A stretch of DNA of 64,000 bases from Sarcomyxa edulis (GCA_009761415.1 QUOL01000016.1:1-64000); one strand, 5' to 3'. Counted from the first letter of the stretch, positions 40,744 to 55,937 are shown. Numbers and translations are program-made. The notes: generated from the letters alone by a model not told the origin.

Positions 40744-41481
40744 ATGTTGTTCTCTCGCATTGCCGCACCTATCGCTCTCTTCCTCTCCCTTGGGAGCTCT
40801 GTCTTCTCTGCACCCACTGCTGATGCTGCTATCGCCAAACGTGCAACGACTTCCCAAGTCGAGACAATCCTTGAGACCCTACAGGCATCTACCCAGACCA
40901 TTCTTCCTCAAATCAGTAAGTCTGACTCAAATTAAAGATCATCGACCCTTCTGACGTATATATCTGCATCGAACAGGTAGTCTGACATCTTCTGGGACTG
41001 CTACGGACGAGAACATCGTGCCGCTCTTGACCGAGTTGTTGGGCTCTGTAAACACCGCAACGAGTTCCTTGAACGACTTGTCCTCCGGCGGACTTCTAGG
41101 CCTCAAGAGGCAATCCCTCACTGATGTTGGCGGTCTCCTTTCGGGCATCCTTTCGGTCAGTCTTTTGTTTTAGCTCCAAACTCGCTGCTGACCATCGACT
41201 CGACGTGCTTAGTCCATCCTCTCGGTCACCGGTACAATCCCCACTGCCGGCCTCCCCGCTTCAACCAATATTTTGTCAAGCCTTCTGCCTACTCTCACTA
41301 GTCTTCTTTCCGTGGTTGTTGCTCTGCTCCCGGGAGTTCTTGGCATTGTAACGGGCTTGTAAGCCACTTTCTCTTTTCTTTCGTTGTTGCATGATGATTG
41401 ATGTCTTGATTGCGCAGGCTTGGTGGTCTTGGAGGCGGTCTCCTTAGTGGTCTTCTTGGAGGTCTTCTTGGAGGTCTTTGA
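40744..41481 (+). CDS. Secreted hydrophobic Gly/Leu-rich protein, unknown function
   Basis: Exons 40744-40915, 40977-41155, 41213-41358 and 41418-41481 total 561 nt, 186 residues. It has a signal peptide (IALFLSLGSSVFSA) followed by a short pro-region ending A-I-A-K-R, a dibasic Kex2-type site. The middle is a predicted helical region with L-T-E-L-L-G-S-V-N-T. The C-terminal half is strongly hydrophobic (L-L-S-V-V-V-A-L-L-P-G-V-L-G) and ends with a Leu-Gly repeat (G-L-L-G-G-L-L-G-G-L). There are few or no cysteines, so it is not a hydrophobin. A surface-active or wall-associated role is a guess. Confidence 0.8.
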
Positions 41482-41978
41482 AGGTAGAAGAGGTAGCGGT
41501 ACATATGGTCTTCTCGAATTTTTCATCCTTTCTTTGGTATATCTATGAAATTTTTCTCTGGTATTGATTCGTGCGATTCTTCTTCGGACTCAATTTGACT
41601 TCTTGGCTTTACGATTCTGTGTGGCCACAGGCAAGAGCGGCACACTGCGTAGTTTAGCTTTTCTTTCTACGAATATATCCAGTTCGGCTTGGACACAAAA
41701 GTGGCCAAGTGGTACTCAAACATGCCCAGATACAGTGACAAGACGAACAAATACACCTACCACAAGATTGAGAATCACGCTACTATTTTTGTAAACAGCT
41801 AGTCTTGGCTTGCCGAGACCTTGCAATTGAAACAGGAACAAACTGTAGTTTCTTATGAATCTTATCGTATCAATTATTTCTGCGTTCTAGCATGTATGTG
41901 AATTGTAGAACTTCGCCATCGACGTTGGGGCTGGAGCTCTGGAGCCCCATCGATTCAAGTTGGTCCCATTCGGACACT
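41482..41978. other. Convergent intergenic region
   Basis: 3' flanks of the Gly/Leu-rich protein gene and the BTB gene. No feature was recognised. Confidence 0.5.
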
Positions 41979-42994
41979 CTACACTTTGATCTCTAACACC
42001 ACCTGCATGCTGCAATCAGTATCGACGGTACGGCGAACACTTTTGCATCATGACTAACCTTTGATACCACTCGGTCGACTTCTGCCGCAAATTCTCCACA
42101 AAATTCGGTCATGTCGATAAGTGCCCCGCGCTGGCAGTTCGTGCACCCATTCGCCCCGATCAAGGCTTGCGCGAGCATCTTCGGACACTGGACCGTCGCT
42201 CCAAAAGGTCTTTCATACAAGGCTGCCTGCGCCTCGTGCATGAAGTCCGTCCACCACCTGGAATACACCCACTTGACCCTGTTTCCAGAGATGGTGATAC
42301 ACATAGGCGATGTACGTCCCGTACACGCCATGCAGTCCATCCACACGTATGTGTCTCTAGTCACCCATATCATGGATTTAGCCAAGGCTACGTTCCTAGC
42401 GACCTCTGAGCATCGCTGGTGATACTCCTGTAATCTATGGAATGCGCCTGCGGATATGAGTTCCAACTCGGGAACGTAATCTCGTCCGAGTATGGGCAGG
42501 CGTAGACTGTGTCTCCCGGCCATCCTCGATTCCTGTTCCAATGAGTTTGATAGTGCGATAGCAAAGACACGCAACGGTTCTTTTTCGACAAATCTCGGCT
42601 CGACGAATATCTTTCGAATGTAGGACTCGACCCCGTCCATCTCGTACTTCCGGGAGGCTTCCAAGGAGTCAACGACATCTTGCAACGTGTCAAACGTCGG
42701 CTCGCCCATAGCCCCCCTAGGATAACAACATCTCAAGACTGCCTCTACTGTCCTTTTCCCTTCAGCCATCGAAATGACTGGTATACCATCCCTGAAAGGA
42801 TCTTCAGGATTTTGTCCTTGCGGCAGTGTAAACATCGCCGCGAAAACAGGGGATGCATGCGCTAGGAAGACTTTCAAGACTCGAAAGTCGATAGCATCCT
42901 TCGATCGGAGAATAATGTCTGCTCCGGGGTCATCGAAAGGGGAGCCCGCGTCCACAATTTCCTGTACAGTGGTTGATGGCGATTCCGACGACAT
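41979..42994 (-). CDS. BTB/POZ domain protein
   Basis: Exons 42994-42059 and 42002-41979 (936+24 nt) give 319 residues. The 56-nt intron lies just before the last eight codons; ignoring it would add a spurious tail. The N-terminal domain reads A-D-I-I-L-R-S-K-D-A-I-D-F-R-V, then V-F-L-A-H-A-S-P-V-F-A-A-M-F, a BTB fold start with the usual H-x-x-x-L/F-x-S-P-V-F pattern, followed by V-I-S-M-A-E. The C-terminal half contains a Cys pattern (C-M-A-C and C-T-N-C) and ends V-V-L-E-I-K-V. This architecture is a large expanded family in Agaricomycetes. BTB domains mediate dimerisation or Cullin-3 binding, but the partner is unknown. Confidence 0.9.
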
Positions 42995-43280
42995 GCACTA
43001 GCTGTTGGACTTTCAGATGGTGGACAAGGTGGGCAAAGCAAGCAACGCACTGAGAAAAGTCAGAATCGACAACCTCGAAGTTATAGCGTACTTCGTTACA
43101 GCATGCGGGTTAGTATTACGACCTACCGTTACCGGTGTTTCAACTTTAAGCTTAGAGGACATAACTTGAACAATTTCGATTCTATTATAGTTACAGCATT
43201 CATTTTTTCCATTAGTCCATTTCCTCGTATTCTGTTGCAGTACGTGTTTCTCCGATTTTCCCGATATAGAAAGCACGCGA

Positions 43281-45318
<2,038 letters not shown>

Positions 45319-46817
45319 CGATGTAGGAGAACAAGAAGGGGAATTGTCGAAACAGCCGAGAGCAGTCAAATAGAGAGTTTGCGAAAGCCGCCAGATCATG
45401 CTTAGTCAGCCGCCAGCGGCATTTTGCCATTGCGATAGCCGCCAGCAGCTTGAGCTCTATCGACGACACAACCAACTAATTTCAATACTTGGTCTCTCTC
45501 TCTCGCTGCCCGAGTCTCACAGAAGTCTTTGCTCGACGCTTTTATCGCAGGAATCGCGCTGGAAATCAGAGAAACAGCCATGCGGCCACAAATCAGTAAA
45601 TCTGGTGGTCACCCACACATATCACCTATAGTCCGAATGGCAACGCACAGATAGTTATGCAGAACTCTCACAGACTACTGCAAGGGTGCTAGGGAGCTGC
45701 CGCCGCCCTTCAACAATATCCGTACTCGTTGACCCGATGTGGGTCAATAGTATGGCACACGAGCACTGATCAATACACCGTACGCTCCTCATATTATACT
45801 CTCGTTTGTATGCGCTCACCCTCAGAGACATCTTTCTGAAGCTTCTACACTATCTCGATCATGAATCAGTGACAATTTGTGGTACTTTGTGAGGCTATAC
45901 TGGAGCCTTCGATGTCGACAGATCTGCGTAGAAGGCCATGCTCCGTATCCTTGAGTGGCATCCTCAGATTCTATACAATCCAAGCATAAATCCCATCATA
46001 ATCACAATGGCTAGGCATAGAGATATGAACGAATTTTCTGGGAGCGATCTCCCGGGAAGTAAATGGCACATCCACGTACTTCTGGGACACATATCTATCC
46101 TTAGTTTTGGCAGTGTACATGTCACTCTGGAAGGCTAACAAATACACCATTTATGTTCTCTATCTTCGAGCTGTTCTCTCCCGGAAGTCCAAAGATCTTA
46201 TTTCCTTCATGATGATACAATTTCTGAAGATTGAAGCGGTATAAGTGCCTAAAAACTTGAGAGGCCTGACTTATAAAGTGAAGCAATGTATTGAGTATGA
46301 TTTGAAAGGAACCTTGTCATGGTAGCTATTCCTGAGGACGATATAGAGGTCGACGAGAGCGAATATCTGATGCACAGCCACAAGCCGCACCGCGGCTTTC
46401 GCAATGAGCCAGACCGGCCGCACGCCGCAATCGCAAACTCTCTAATATAAGTACGAATCTCAAATCGCGTACGGGACCGGGGCCATGGCCATGGCTACAG
46501 TTGATGTCATTCGAGGCTATTGGACTACAATTTCAAACAACTTTTTTTATTCATAGATCCTCCTAGAACGTGTCCGGATATCATCAGAACGGGAATACAT
46601 CTTCAACCAAACGGGAATGCAAGAAAACAGACACGAAAAAACCGGAATACGGGTCACTATAATTCCACCTACGTTATCCCCGGCAGCCTTCTTTCACCCG
46701 CTCGTCCCACAACGAGCAGATCGTATAACTAGAGTCAGCTCTTGACATCTAGTACTCCTCCATATTCTGCTCTTCACCGAGAATCTCAGCGTGCGAGCGG
46801 TGCTCGAGTTCAGGTGT
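45319..46817. other. Intergenic region
   Basis: About 1.5 kb between the PGM promoter and the 3' end of the BCS1-like gene. Small open frames only. A GCCGCCAG motif recurs around 45386-45445. No gene is supported. Confidence 0.5.
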
Positions 46818-48793
46818 TCAGGTGGGTTTCGTCTTCGCAAGGCGATCCGCGCGTTCCTTCTCCACCCAGGTAGAAAGATCTTTCACCGCGTCGTCTGGCC
46901 TGGTTTTGTAGACCATGAGATAGCCCTGGAGACTCGCCATCGAGAACTCGCGTTCGGGAATCATACTCGAAAATTGAGACGCGAGTTCAGTAATCTCTCG
47001 ACGAGAAAACTGGGGAGCACGTTTGTGATCCGAATGATCAATGAAGGAAGGCTCTTTGGGTTGGACGATGGGTGATACTTCGGGCGAACTGTCGAAAAGA
47101 TCAGACTTCTCGGAAATCGATGATGTCTCTAGGTCACCCTCGGGAAAGTTGCCGGATGAACTGTAACCCGAATCCAAGCTTTCCTTGTCAACATCCTCAA
47201 CCTTTTCGCTGCTATCGAGTGGGGTAGGAAGATAGAAACGACTGAAGAGTTCTCGTGCTTGGAATTGACTGGCGAGTTTAAATTCGACATGGATATCCAT
47301 CCGTCCAGGACGACAGAGGGCGGAATCCAGGGCGGAGTATTTGTTACTGTGAGAGCACGGGTCAGTCGACTGCACTGGACACATAAATGTAAGGATACTG
47401 ACGTCGTTGCATATAGTATACGACCCTCTTGAGCTCCAACACCATCCAGGGCATTTAGAAGCCCACTGAGACTAAGGCGGCTGGATGGTGGAGGAGTGCC
47501 AGCTTTTGGCTTCGAAGGATCATCTGGGGTACCAGGGGTGTTGGAAGCCGTAGGCTCATCACGATTCACACCATGATGGAATGCCGCATCGATATCTTCG
47601 ATAAGCGCGATGCACTTTTCAGGTAGTTCAGAGATCAGCTCGCTGAGAGCTGTATCATCGAGGCCTGCACGAGAGAGGGATATGACATAGACGTCAAGTC
47701 CTAATTCTCCAGCCATGCTATGTATCATGGAAGTCTTCCCGCTTCCTGGAGCACCATAAAGGAGGTAACCTCTTCGGAATGGGATTCCACGCTCAGCGTA
47801 CCAGTTTTTGCTTTGGAGGAAATCCCGGGCATCATCGACCAGAAGATCCTTGATACCTGGATCTAGAACGATGGAACGTAGAGGTCGTTTGGGTCGAGAA
47901 GCTGCGCATCTCCAATTATTGCTACTGGAAAAATTGTCGAGGATTAGACCCGAAATGATTCACTCATCGAACCTGTACTCACATATCTGAAACCCAAATC
48001 GAAATGTTGTGTTGTCGGGTGGACATATATTCCTTCTTTGCTTCAAGAAGTAACTGATTCAAGATATTGTGATGGCGTGTCATGATGCTGCAACATACAA
48101 CTATGCTCAGCTGGATTATAATTGATAAATATATGATGGCGTACCTTAGAATAAGTGTTTCTTCTCTTTGACCGCCATAACCGGTTTGTTGCTGTCTACG
48201 AATGATAGTAATCCACCGACGCTTGTACCAAGACGAATAGGTTGTAGAGACGGATGGAAGAAAGGCTATTTTCCGACCACTGGTATCGGTGAGTTCGTTT
48301 TCGTCTTCTTCTTGGTCGGGTAGCAGGACAGCAGAGTTGTCGTGTCCGAACACTCGGGTACTTATTTCCAATTGACGCGTCTGATTCCACGAGGATTGTC
48401 GGGCAAGCCAGACCATCATCCAATCTACATCACAACACGGATCAAATACATCTCAGAGAGAATACGCATTGAAGACGTACCGTAGCTGCTGTCATTCTCA
48501 TCAAGATATGCGGTGATCCAGAACGATTCAATAAGCTTGTAGTAGAGAGAGAATCCAAATCGACGACATGTCTCGAAGAACCCTCCGATGATTATGAGCT
48601 TGATCCAGTCACGCAGCGCTGAGAACGAAAAAAGCAGGGTGATGAGCGATGATATATCTGATGGCATGGTCATTGGTGTAGGAGTGGGTTGTGGCGCTCC
48701 AAGTCCTGCATCGGGAGCCGTCGAGTTGGTAGCATTAGTTGCAGTTATAATCCCAGAAAGGATCTGTTGTAGTAGCACAAACGACGAAGCCAT
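46818..48793 (-). CDS. BCS1-like AAA ATPase
   Basis: A multi-exon gene on the minus strand. The start at 48793 (M-A-S-S-F-V-L-L-Q-Q) is preferred over an in-frame ATG 51 nt upstream because it sits nearer the hydrophobic region. The N-terminal part contains a membrane segment (W-I-K-L-I-I-I-G-G-F) and a BCS1_N-type region. The AAA core has Walker A G-A-P-G-S-G-K-T-S, Walker B I-A-L-I-E-D-I-D-A-A-F, and the sensor/second region N-K-Y-S-A-L-D-S-A-L-C-R-P-G-R-M-D. An acidic Ser-rich insert of about 60 residues precedes the C-terminal helices. BCS1 itself inserts the Rieske protein in mitochondrial complex III. Basidiomycetes have many BCS1-like paralogues, so the exact role is open. Confidence 0.9.
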
Positions 48794-49288
48794 TCTTGAG
48801 CGGGGATGGCCGGTAGTATGAGACGGGGGAAATTGGAAAAACACAACGTTCTCAACGCCGTTTTATAGCAAAATAACTCATCATATCTTGATTGCGGTGC
48901 CGAGCCATCGATTGTCCTTTAGCGAGATTTACGAGGGCCAACAAAAACGAGGCAAGGTGTGCGAGGCGCTTGACTCATAGTCTGACTAGTCTGGAGGCAT
49001 CGCTGGTGTCTGATGACGGCAGTGCACTGGTATCGAGTGCACCGCGTACAAATTCTAAGGTCTTTTGTGGGTTGTATGTCAGAACAAGGGGAATAAGACG
49101 CGATAAAAGAACAGATCAAGAACGGAGGCTGTGAAAAATTTGGAAAGAGAGAGTCAGTGTGCATGTGGCGGTGCCGTGAAATTCGTAAATTCGACTCCGA
49201 GTCCATCATGCTTGTGACTGTCAAGTTGCCCTGCTCTGACTCTGAACACTGGAATATCGTCTTTTTTTGCACTGCCTTGCGTTGACCG
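48794..49288. other. Divergent intergenic region
   Basis: Promoters of the BCS1-like gene (-) and the dolichyldiphosphatase gene (+). No other feature was seen. Confidence 0.5.
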
Positions 49289-50293
49289 ATGTCGCAAACA
49301 TCTCTAGATCTCACCCATGTTCTTTGTACGATCTTGTCGCATTTCTCGCTCAGCAGCCACTGACTAATTTTATAGACGATGCTTCCTCCCACCTTTCTCT
49401 GGCCATGGCTCTGATAACACTTAGTCCAATACTTCTCATGGTGCAGAAATAAAAGCCAATTATTGCGCATCAGGGGACTCACTATCAATCTAGGCCGCCT
49501 ATGCTGCGTTGGCTGTACAGACTCGCGAGCTGATCATTATCACTATGTGGACTGGTCAAGTCCTATGCGAGGGCTTCAGCTGGGTATTGAAAAGAGCTGT
49601 TAAACAAGACCGACCGATTGGTGCGTACCTTATCGTCGATAACGCGTCCCACATAGAACTGACTGTACCCACGAGCGGTCTCATAGGCGCTGGGAACGGC
49701 TATGGCTTCCCCTCCTCTCATAGCCAATACATGGGCTATTTTGCTTCATTTTTGATTTGCCGTACGATATCATGACCCTATTCAACCACAGGATCATCGA
49801 CATTCTAATGCGGACAGCGTAATCTCAGATCTCTATTTCCGTCATCGTTTTGCATCCACGGGGTCTCTTCTCCTCGATCGAGCTTGGAGAGTAACGCTCT
49901 ACCTCGGTATCTCAGCATGGTCCTTTGCTGTTGCATATTCAAGGTCTATATATCTGGCCTGTAACTCTACGTCGACCCCCAAGTTCTGACTATACGCCCT
50001 CCAGGTTACATTTGAACTATCATACCCCAAATCAAATCATTTGGGGCTTTGGGATAGGCGCTGTCTTTGGCACCCTACTATATATGGTGTCAGAACTTAT
50101 ACCCAGTTATAGACCGACATCGATATTCGGGAAAACAAGGGTCTTCCTTATCGAAAACCCTGTCTCGACATGGCTTCAGATTCGGGACGGTTGGGCTGTC
50201 TGGGAGGACGGGGGCCGCGAAAGTGAATGGAAGAGGTGGAGAGCTGAATGGAACAAACAGCGGACAGCTGTCGAAATAAAACGATCTCAATAG
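49289..50293 (+). CDS. CAX4: Dolichyldiphosphatase (PAP2 family)
   Basis: Exons 49289-49325, 49376-49440, 49494-49620, 49687-49761, 49829-49943 and 50005-50293 total 708 nt, 235 residues. The enzyme removes a phosphate from dolichyl diphosphate on the lumenal side of the ER so that the carrier can be reused for N-glycosylation. The PAP2 motifs are K-R-A-V-K-Q-D-R-P, P-S-S-H-S-Q-Y-M-G and S-R-L-H-L-N-Y-H-T. Four hydrophobic segments are visible. The C-terminal W-L-Q-I-R-D-G-W-A region fits the family. The exon 5 acceptor at 49828 was chosen because it gives C-H-L-Y-F-R-H-R-F, the family sequence. Confidence 0.92.
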
Positions 50294-51657
50294 CGGTGCA
50301 CGAAGCGCTCGTCCACTATGAGTCCTCCCATCTATCCGATATCTTCCGAGTATCATCAAATGATAGTTGTTTATCTTCACCGCTGGGCTCTACTCCAGAG
50401 CTGGTCCTTCCGTGATGCCTTCGTTTTCTGCTGAAAGCTAGCTTGGTCGTATCACCATCTTTGCAAAAGCCTTTCTGGGGTTCGAAGGCTCTGAGGTTCT
50501 TCCGAATCTTCAGTAGCTTGGCCAGCCTTGGCCACACCATCACAGATCTGGGGTACTTTGTCCTGGAGAAATCTTTGACATCCAGCGGGGAAGTTCACCA
50601 AAATAGACTGTACCGTATTCTCAAGTGCGCTCCAATTCATTCTGCAGATATGTTTATACGGGTGACTATCCTATCAATGCATTGGCAGCTTCCTTCCCCC
50701 GAAAAGGTCCAATATAAGTGCATTGTCATGAGGTGCTCTGTCAAATTTGTGCTTATGGAGGTTCTCTCTTTGCGTCACTTCTCTACTCTCTCAGGGGCTC
50801 TCTCAGGACTGTTCGTTGAGTCGCCTCGAGCTCAGTTTGGTTTGTTCTCATTGCTATACTCGATCCCCGCAATCTCTTGAGCTGTGAGCTGATGCAATCC
50901 ATTCTAAGGTTCAAGTGGACCTCGCTCGTTTGTAGGCGTCATTTCCGTTGAATGCTCCATCAGACTCGGAATCGCGATAATTAAATCTCCCTTTGTAAAA
51001 TCAACTATCTCTGAGTCTGATTTGCCTCACTATTGGCTGCCTTCTGCCTCCACTCTATCATTATTATGTTCGACAGTACTTATATGATTGAAATTGTACG
51101 CGTCGTACGACTTGCGTATGACCGCACTGATACATCTTCAAGCACGACGGGCAGGCCCTCGATGCGTCTATGGAATGAGTCGAGTAATCATGGTGAATAT
51201 GGCGTGACTCTTCCAGAGTGCCACTTAACAGTTTCGCAGTATGATGCTTGATGACCATGGAATGGCTTCCGAAGCGCGAGCGCGTGAGTTTGGCGTGAGA
51301 TCACGGGTTGGTCACGTCACGAGAATCGCGATCAACGACGTTCAAAGTCCGACTCCGACTCCGTTTCCGGTTCGTTCCTCCAACTTGAACCTGAACCGCT
51401 ACCGCCACTCCCTCTGCTCTATGTCTACGACTGCACGCCTTGCTGGCTTTCTTTGCAAAGCTTTACCACGAGATTCAAGGTCTCAAAACCGAGTGTTCTA
51501 CGACTGCTTCTTCTATGGCCACCCTCGAAGTCCTTATCATCGATTGGCCTCCGCCCGCGACGAGGGTCCCCGCTTCGCCGAATCGCCACACATCTCGTTC
51601 TGGCATTCATGTTGCCACCAACATATCAGCTCTATTCTAATAACGTTGTAGTGTGAC
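50294..51657. other. Region without a confident gene
   Basis: A minus-strand frame at 50452-50640 (starting M-N-W-S-A-L-E-N-T-V-Q) and an overlapping one ending at 50316 could be two exons of a small gene convergent with CAX4, but no splice join could be shown. Plus frames around 51241-51656 (for example L-L-A-F-F-A-K-L-Y-H-E-I) may be upstream parts of the decayed gene that follows. Confidence 0.3.
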
Positions 51658-52458
51658 TATGTTCAACTCGCTCGGAGACATCGCATCGCAGGATCATACG
51701 AAGATCTGCCACGCCTCAAAGGCGGATGGCCTCAAGAGCGCTATTGGCCCAACAAGATTGCTCGTCAATCGACATTACGCGCCTCAAATGCGACTAGGCC
51801 TCGAGGAGGATTTTTGTCTAGCGCTCGAAGCGAAGCTTTTGTGCTTGGGCCATAGACTCCGCGTTATATGGTGGCTGGCACTGTCGACCACAAGTCATCG
51901 GTCCATAAGAGGAACGGACGTCGCAAACGTATCGAAGGCTTGGAAAGCGAGTGATCCAGAGTTGACGCCTGCAATAGACCTGGGAGTGAGATGGTTCGAT
52001 CATGATGGTCTGTCGAAGAGTTCCAATGTGCGGTCGCTCTGACTCCCGAGTTTACCGCTATCTGGGATGACATCGGTAACGACATCTGGGACGACGTTCA
52101 CGCTAAAGTTGCAAGTGGTGGCTATCATGTTGCCATTTTGTTCGTCTTTGATTCTCAAACTACGACGTGGCTTGGAGAAGCTGATCTCTCGACGCTCGGA
52201 CTTGTGTTTTGACGATTTCGACGACGCAAAAATGGAGACCTCAAGACTGCAGTGTCATGACATGCTGGTGCAGCCGTACTCCCGCGTCGAGTCCTTGAGA
52301 CTTTGCAATCACACGGCGGCACAAGTCGCGTTTGTCAATAACCTTACTCGATGCTACGAAGTCCACCGGAAAGCAGCAGTACAGAACCCAACATCATTGC
52401 GTACACATGGATCATGCCTTCTACAGGTGTAGCCATTGTTAAACAAGAAGCTCCTTAG
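51658..52458 (+). pseudogene. Decayed protein-coding gene with scattered stop codons
   Basis: One frame (codons starting 51658) reads convincing protein: Y-E-D-L-P-R-L-K-G-G-W-P, R-Y-W-P-N-K-I-A-R-Q-S-T, then after several stops V-A-L-T-P-E-F-T-A-I-W-D-D-I-G-N and H-V-A-I-L-F-V-F-D-S-Q-T-T-T-W, and finally N-I-I-A-Y-T-W-I-M-P. At least four TGA/TAG codons interrupt it, several in contexts where a C-to-T change of CGA or CAG would explain them. No introns remove these stops. I do not recognise the family. Confidence 0.5.
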
Positions 52459-53352
52459 TGCAGCTGCCACTGCAGCGACATCAGAAGAGAAGGACAATGA
52501 CCGAGGACAAATCTCACAGCAGTGGCAATTCAAAATTTCTGCAATTAAATCTGCTTGACATACATGACAAAAAAACAGTCAAACAAAATAGAAGAGAACA
52601 TCTGTCGTTCGTTTACACCATCCGAAAACACAAGGACGATAGATCTCAAAAGAATTTCGGCTCTGTAGACGAGCTCGCAATGGCATAACTGGGTTCTTGA
52701 CCGAATAAGCGAATACTATTTTTTTTTTCGTTTGGGATGGACTGATTGTGCAGCCATAGGCCTACACTCTATGATACTTGTGTATGTTCATTTTGGAGAT
52801 GAAGTATGATCCAAGTGCTTCATATTTTCAGTTAGATGAGGTACAGTAAGAACTATGCTCCCAAATGTGAACAAGATAATTAGAAGAGCTCGAGGTTGAA
52901 GGGAGAGGGAGGAAGCAACAAAATGACCATATATATACCACTGTGGTGTAGGTTTCCTCCATGGATTTCATATACTTAATAGGTCTTTCGAGCGACGTGA
53001 AGAGGGCTGCTTCGATTTCGACTCACCCAAGGATCACATGACCGATGCTCCCACGAGCCAGCCAAGAGGTGCTTAAGTCACTCTGGCCAAGTCTAAGTTA
53101 CTTATGCAACACTTTGGTCTCGCTGGCTGACTTCCGTAGTCAGCATCAGACAATTTGATTACTGCACCGTGCGCCATATGCATCAATTGCAAATTGATCA
53201 TCGATATCGATAATCGCAGCAATCGAGCGAATCGACGTTTGTACCAGGTACCTTCGTCCATGGACCTCCATGCACGAATGATGGACTTGGATCTTCGACC
53301 AAGCTTGCACTGACAAATCTAACAACGAGTATCGTATTCATGTACAGAAAAT
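52459..53352. other. Intergenic region
   Basis: It holds the downstream flank of the decayed gene and the 3' flank of the MFS gene. No gene was recognised. Confidence 0.5.
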
Positions 53353-55937
53353 TCATAAAGTGTACCTGTATCCGCTCCATTCATCGCCTTTCTCCCGTTT
53401 GGCATCCACCAAAGTCTTGAATCGTCCATTCCTCTCGTTCTGCGCCGCGCCGTCTTTGCCGTCAGACTCGATAATTTCGTCCCGCTCCCCTCTCTCGCGT
53501 CGCGTATTCTCCGCTTTTAGGAGGTACCGATATAAGATGGAGAAGAAGATTCCAAGCCCGATATACATGAGAACGAGCCCATGGCCAAGTGGGTACCATG
53601 GCTTATCCTTGGCGCGATACTAGGAAGATGGGATCAGGGCGGTCCGTGGAATGGGAAGAGATCATCACATACGACATTGGAGCTGACTGCTCCATTTATG
53701 TTGCCGCTGGGAAGGTCGTGACATCTCAGAATCGGGAATATCATGCGTATAAAGGAGGACTTACAAGCTTATCGTCATAGCCAAAGTCACGCTACGCTTG
53801 TAAGATCCTTCGACGTTGTTCGAGACCCATGCACTTGAAAAAAATGGTTCGGCGAACATCAGCATCGAAAATGGGAGTAACTCACATCGTGTTGGCTAAC
53901 GAAAGCGTATGAAGCATGAGGATAAAGGAGACATTGGACAGGTCAGGACACACTCACGAACGACTGGATAGATGCCGCTGATTGTTGAGAATATATAGAT
54001 CAGCCGACGACGAGGGACAGAGTATGGGATAACGAACCAGGTCGCGAGGAATACAGCGAAGTAGGATAGCGCGGCATTGCGAGAGACTACCAAGATAATG
54101 TACCCAGCAGCTCCTATATCGAGTACGCGTCAGACCAACTTAGGATATACTCAATTTTAGGGACGTTCTCACCGAGACACAAGAATACGCTAGGCCGTAC
54201 GTTGAGTTTGGATTCAAATCGAAAGATGATATGCTCACATGTTAAAGTAACCTCGCTGGCCCCACCTGTCGGCCAAGAAACCAACGACGCAAGTTATTGT
54301 ACAAGCAAAAACGTAAACGGGAACGGTGAGTAGATTCGCCGGTGTTGCCTCAAAGCCTACTCATATGATAAGTTATCTTGGTGATGCCGCAGCACAGAAC
54401 TCATACCAAGCTATAAGACACAAATATCCAGTTCAATCTAGGTAGAACGATCACACGAATAAGTCATGCGTACCTGATTTATAATACTGGGTAAGAATAA
54501 GGAGAAGGCGTACAACGGCATATCACTGCCGGTATAGACAATCACTAGGAAGAGTGAGAAGATAAGTATGACGTTCGCGAGATAGGTTCATCGATCGGTC
54601 ACTTACTTCCCATCCAAGTCTTCCAGTCAAGAAGACTCTTCCATATATACTTCATCTTCAGCTTCTCGCCGGCCGCGCTAAACTGGTCGTCTTGTTGCAG
54701 CCGTCGGATAACGACAGTTCTCTCCGCCTCAGAAAGGAATTTGGCTGTGTCGGGAAAATCCTGGATGATCCAAAACGAGAATATACCTGCAACGACAGTG
54801 ATGAGTCCTGTGGGATAAATCGTCAGGGTGCGCTCTCATGAGGAAGGACATAGTTTGTTTGCTAACCCTCGAGGATGAATATCCAGGCCCATGCAGGTTT
54901 CCCGCCTATACCGGCCATGTTCGAAATTGCCGCCTATAAATTCCACAACGATGAGACATGGTCTTGTCCAGGTGGCTACGAGTTGAGTATTGAACGTACG
55001 GCAAGCAATCCTCCGAACGCGCCTGATACTGTTGCAGCTGAGAAAAATATTGCGGCCCGAATTCCAAACTCGGATCTCTTGTACCAACTATATCCAGGTA
55101 AGTCAAAGACGGAAGAATTCAGGTCACGGCTCACCATGAGAGATAGTAATTTACTCCTGGGAACAATCCGGCCTCAAAGACGCCTAGCATCCAGCGCATT
55201 CCTAGGTAAAAAAGCGCCTGAGTATCCAGGTGCAAACACCGCAATATGTAGGATTCATTGTCACCTAGCAGTCCTCCATAGTTATGAACAAGTCCTTGTA
55301 CAGTCTACAGATCATTATGAGTCGAATACGACTAGGAATGCTTTGCTTGGACAACTTACCATCATAATACCCCAACATGTCATCAACAGCGAAAGCCAGA
55401 TAGAAGGCCGTAGACGCTTAAGGAATACATTAGAGGGAACCTGTATCGCTGGTGAATCAGCCTAGCATCGAGCACGAATGAACAAAGTGGACAAACCTCG
55501 AAAATAGCATACGAGAAGAAGAATATTGTCAAACTAATCAGATATTGGTTGTCGGTCATATGAAGGTCGCCTTCCAGGTTGTATAGCTGGGAAACGACTC
55601 GTCAGTACGAAATGTCCTGAACAGGAGTGCGTGTGGCCCCACTTTGGCGCTGTCAAAGGAGAGGGTCAGCGACCGCGATTCGAAAGCATGCGTACATCGC
55701 TCACTTTCCAATACTCGTTCGATCCAAGAAACTAAGCAGATATAAGAACGATAGCCACGGAATCAATGCTATGTCGAGTTTCCTGAGCAATTTGCGTTCG
55801 TTGACGCTGCTAGTGTCTACATCCGGGTTATAAATGGGTTGCTCCACTATCTGTTCTTCGACTTGTATCGTCGCTTCCTTGTCCGTCGATAAGCGCGAAG
55901 AGGCAGGGGATGAGGGGGATATCTTGGACTCGTCCAT
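53353..55937 (-). CDS. MFS transporter, anion:cation symporter type (allantoate permease-like)
   Basis: A multi-exon minus-strand gene. The start at 55937 gives a cytosolic N-terminus and R-K-L-D-I-A-L-I-P-W-L-S-F-L-Y-L-L, then L-S-F-L-D-R-T-S-I-G, the TM1 and D-R-x-x-I-G motif of the fungal ACS/Dal5 group. Further exons encode L-T-I-F-F-F-S-Y-A, R-W-M-L-G, a W-Y-K-R-S-E-F-G-I-R-A-A-I-F-F-S segment (the conserved W-Y segment near TM5), and G-K-P-A-W-A-W-I-F-I-L-E-G (TM6). The last exon ends with Y-I-G-L-G-I-F-F-S-I-L-Y-R-Y and a long charged tail. Members carry small organic anions such as nicotinate, pantothenate or allantoate. The substrate cannot be told. Confidence 0.87.

Noticed and set aside
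41209..41526. Minus frame of Lys/Thr repeats (K-T-S-K-K-T-S-K-K-T-T)
   Set aside because: It is the antisense shadow of the Leu-Gly repeat and preceding exon of the secreted protein gene on the + strand.
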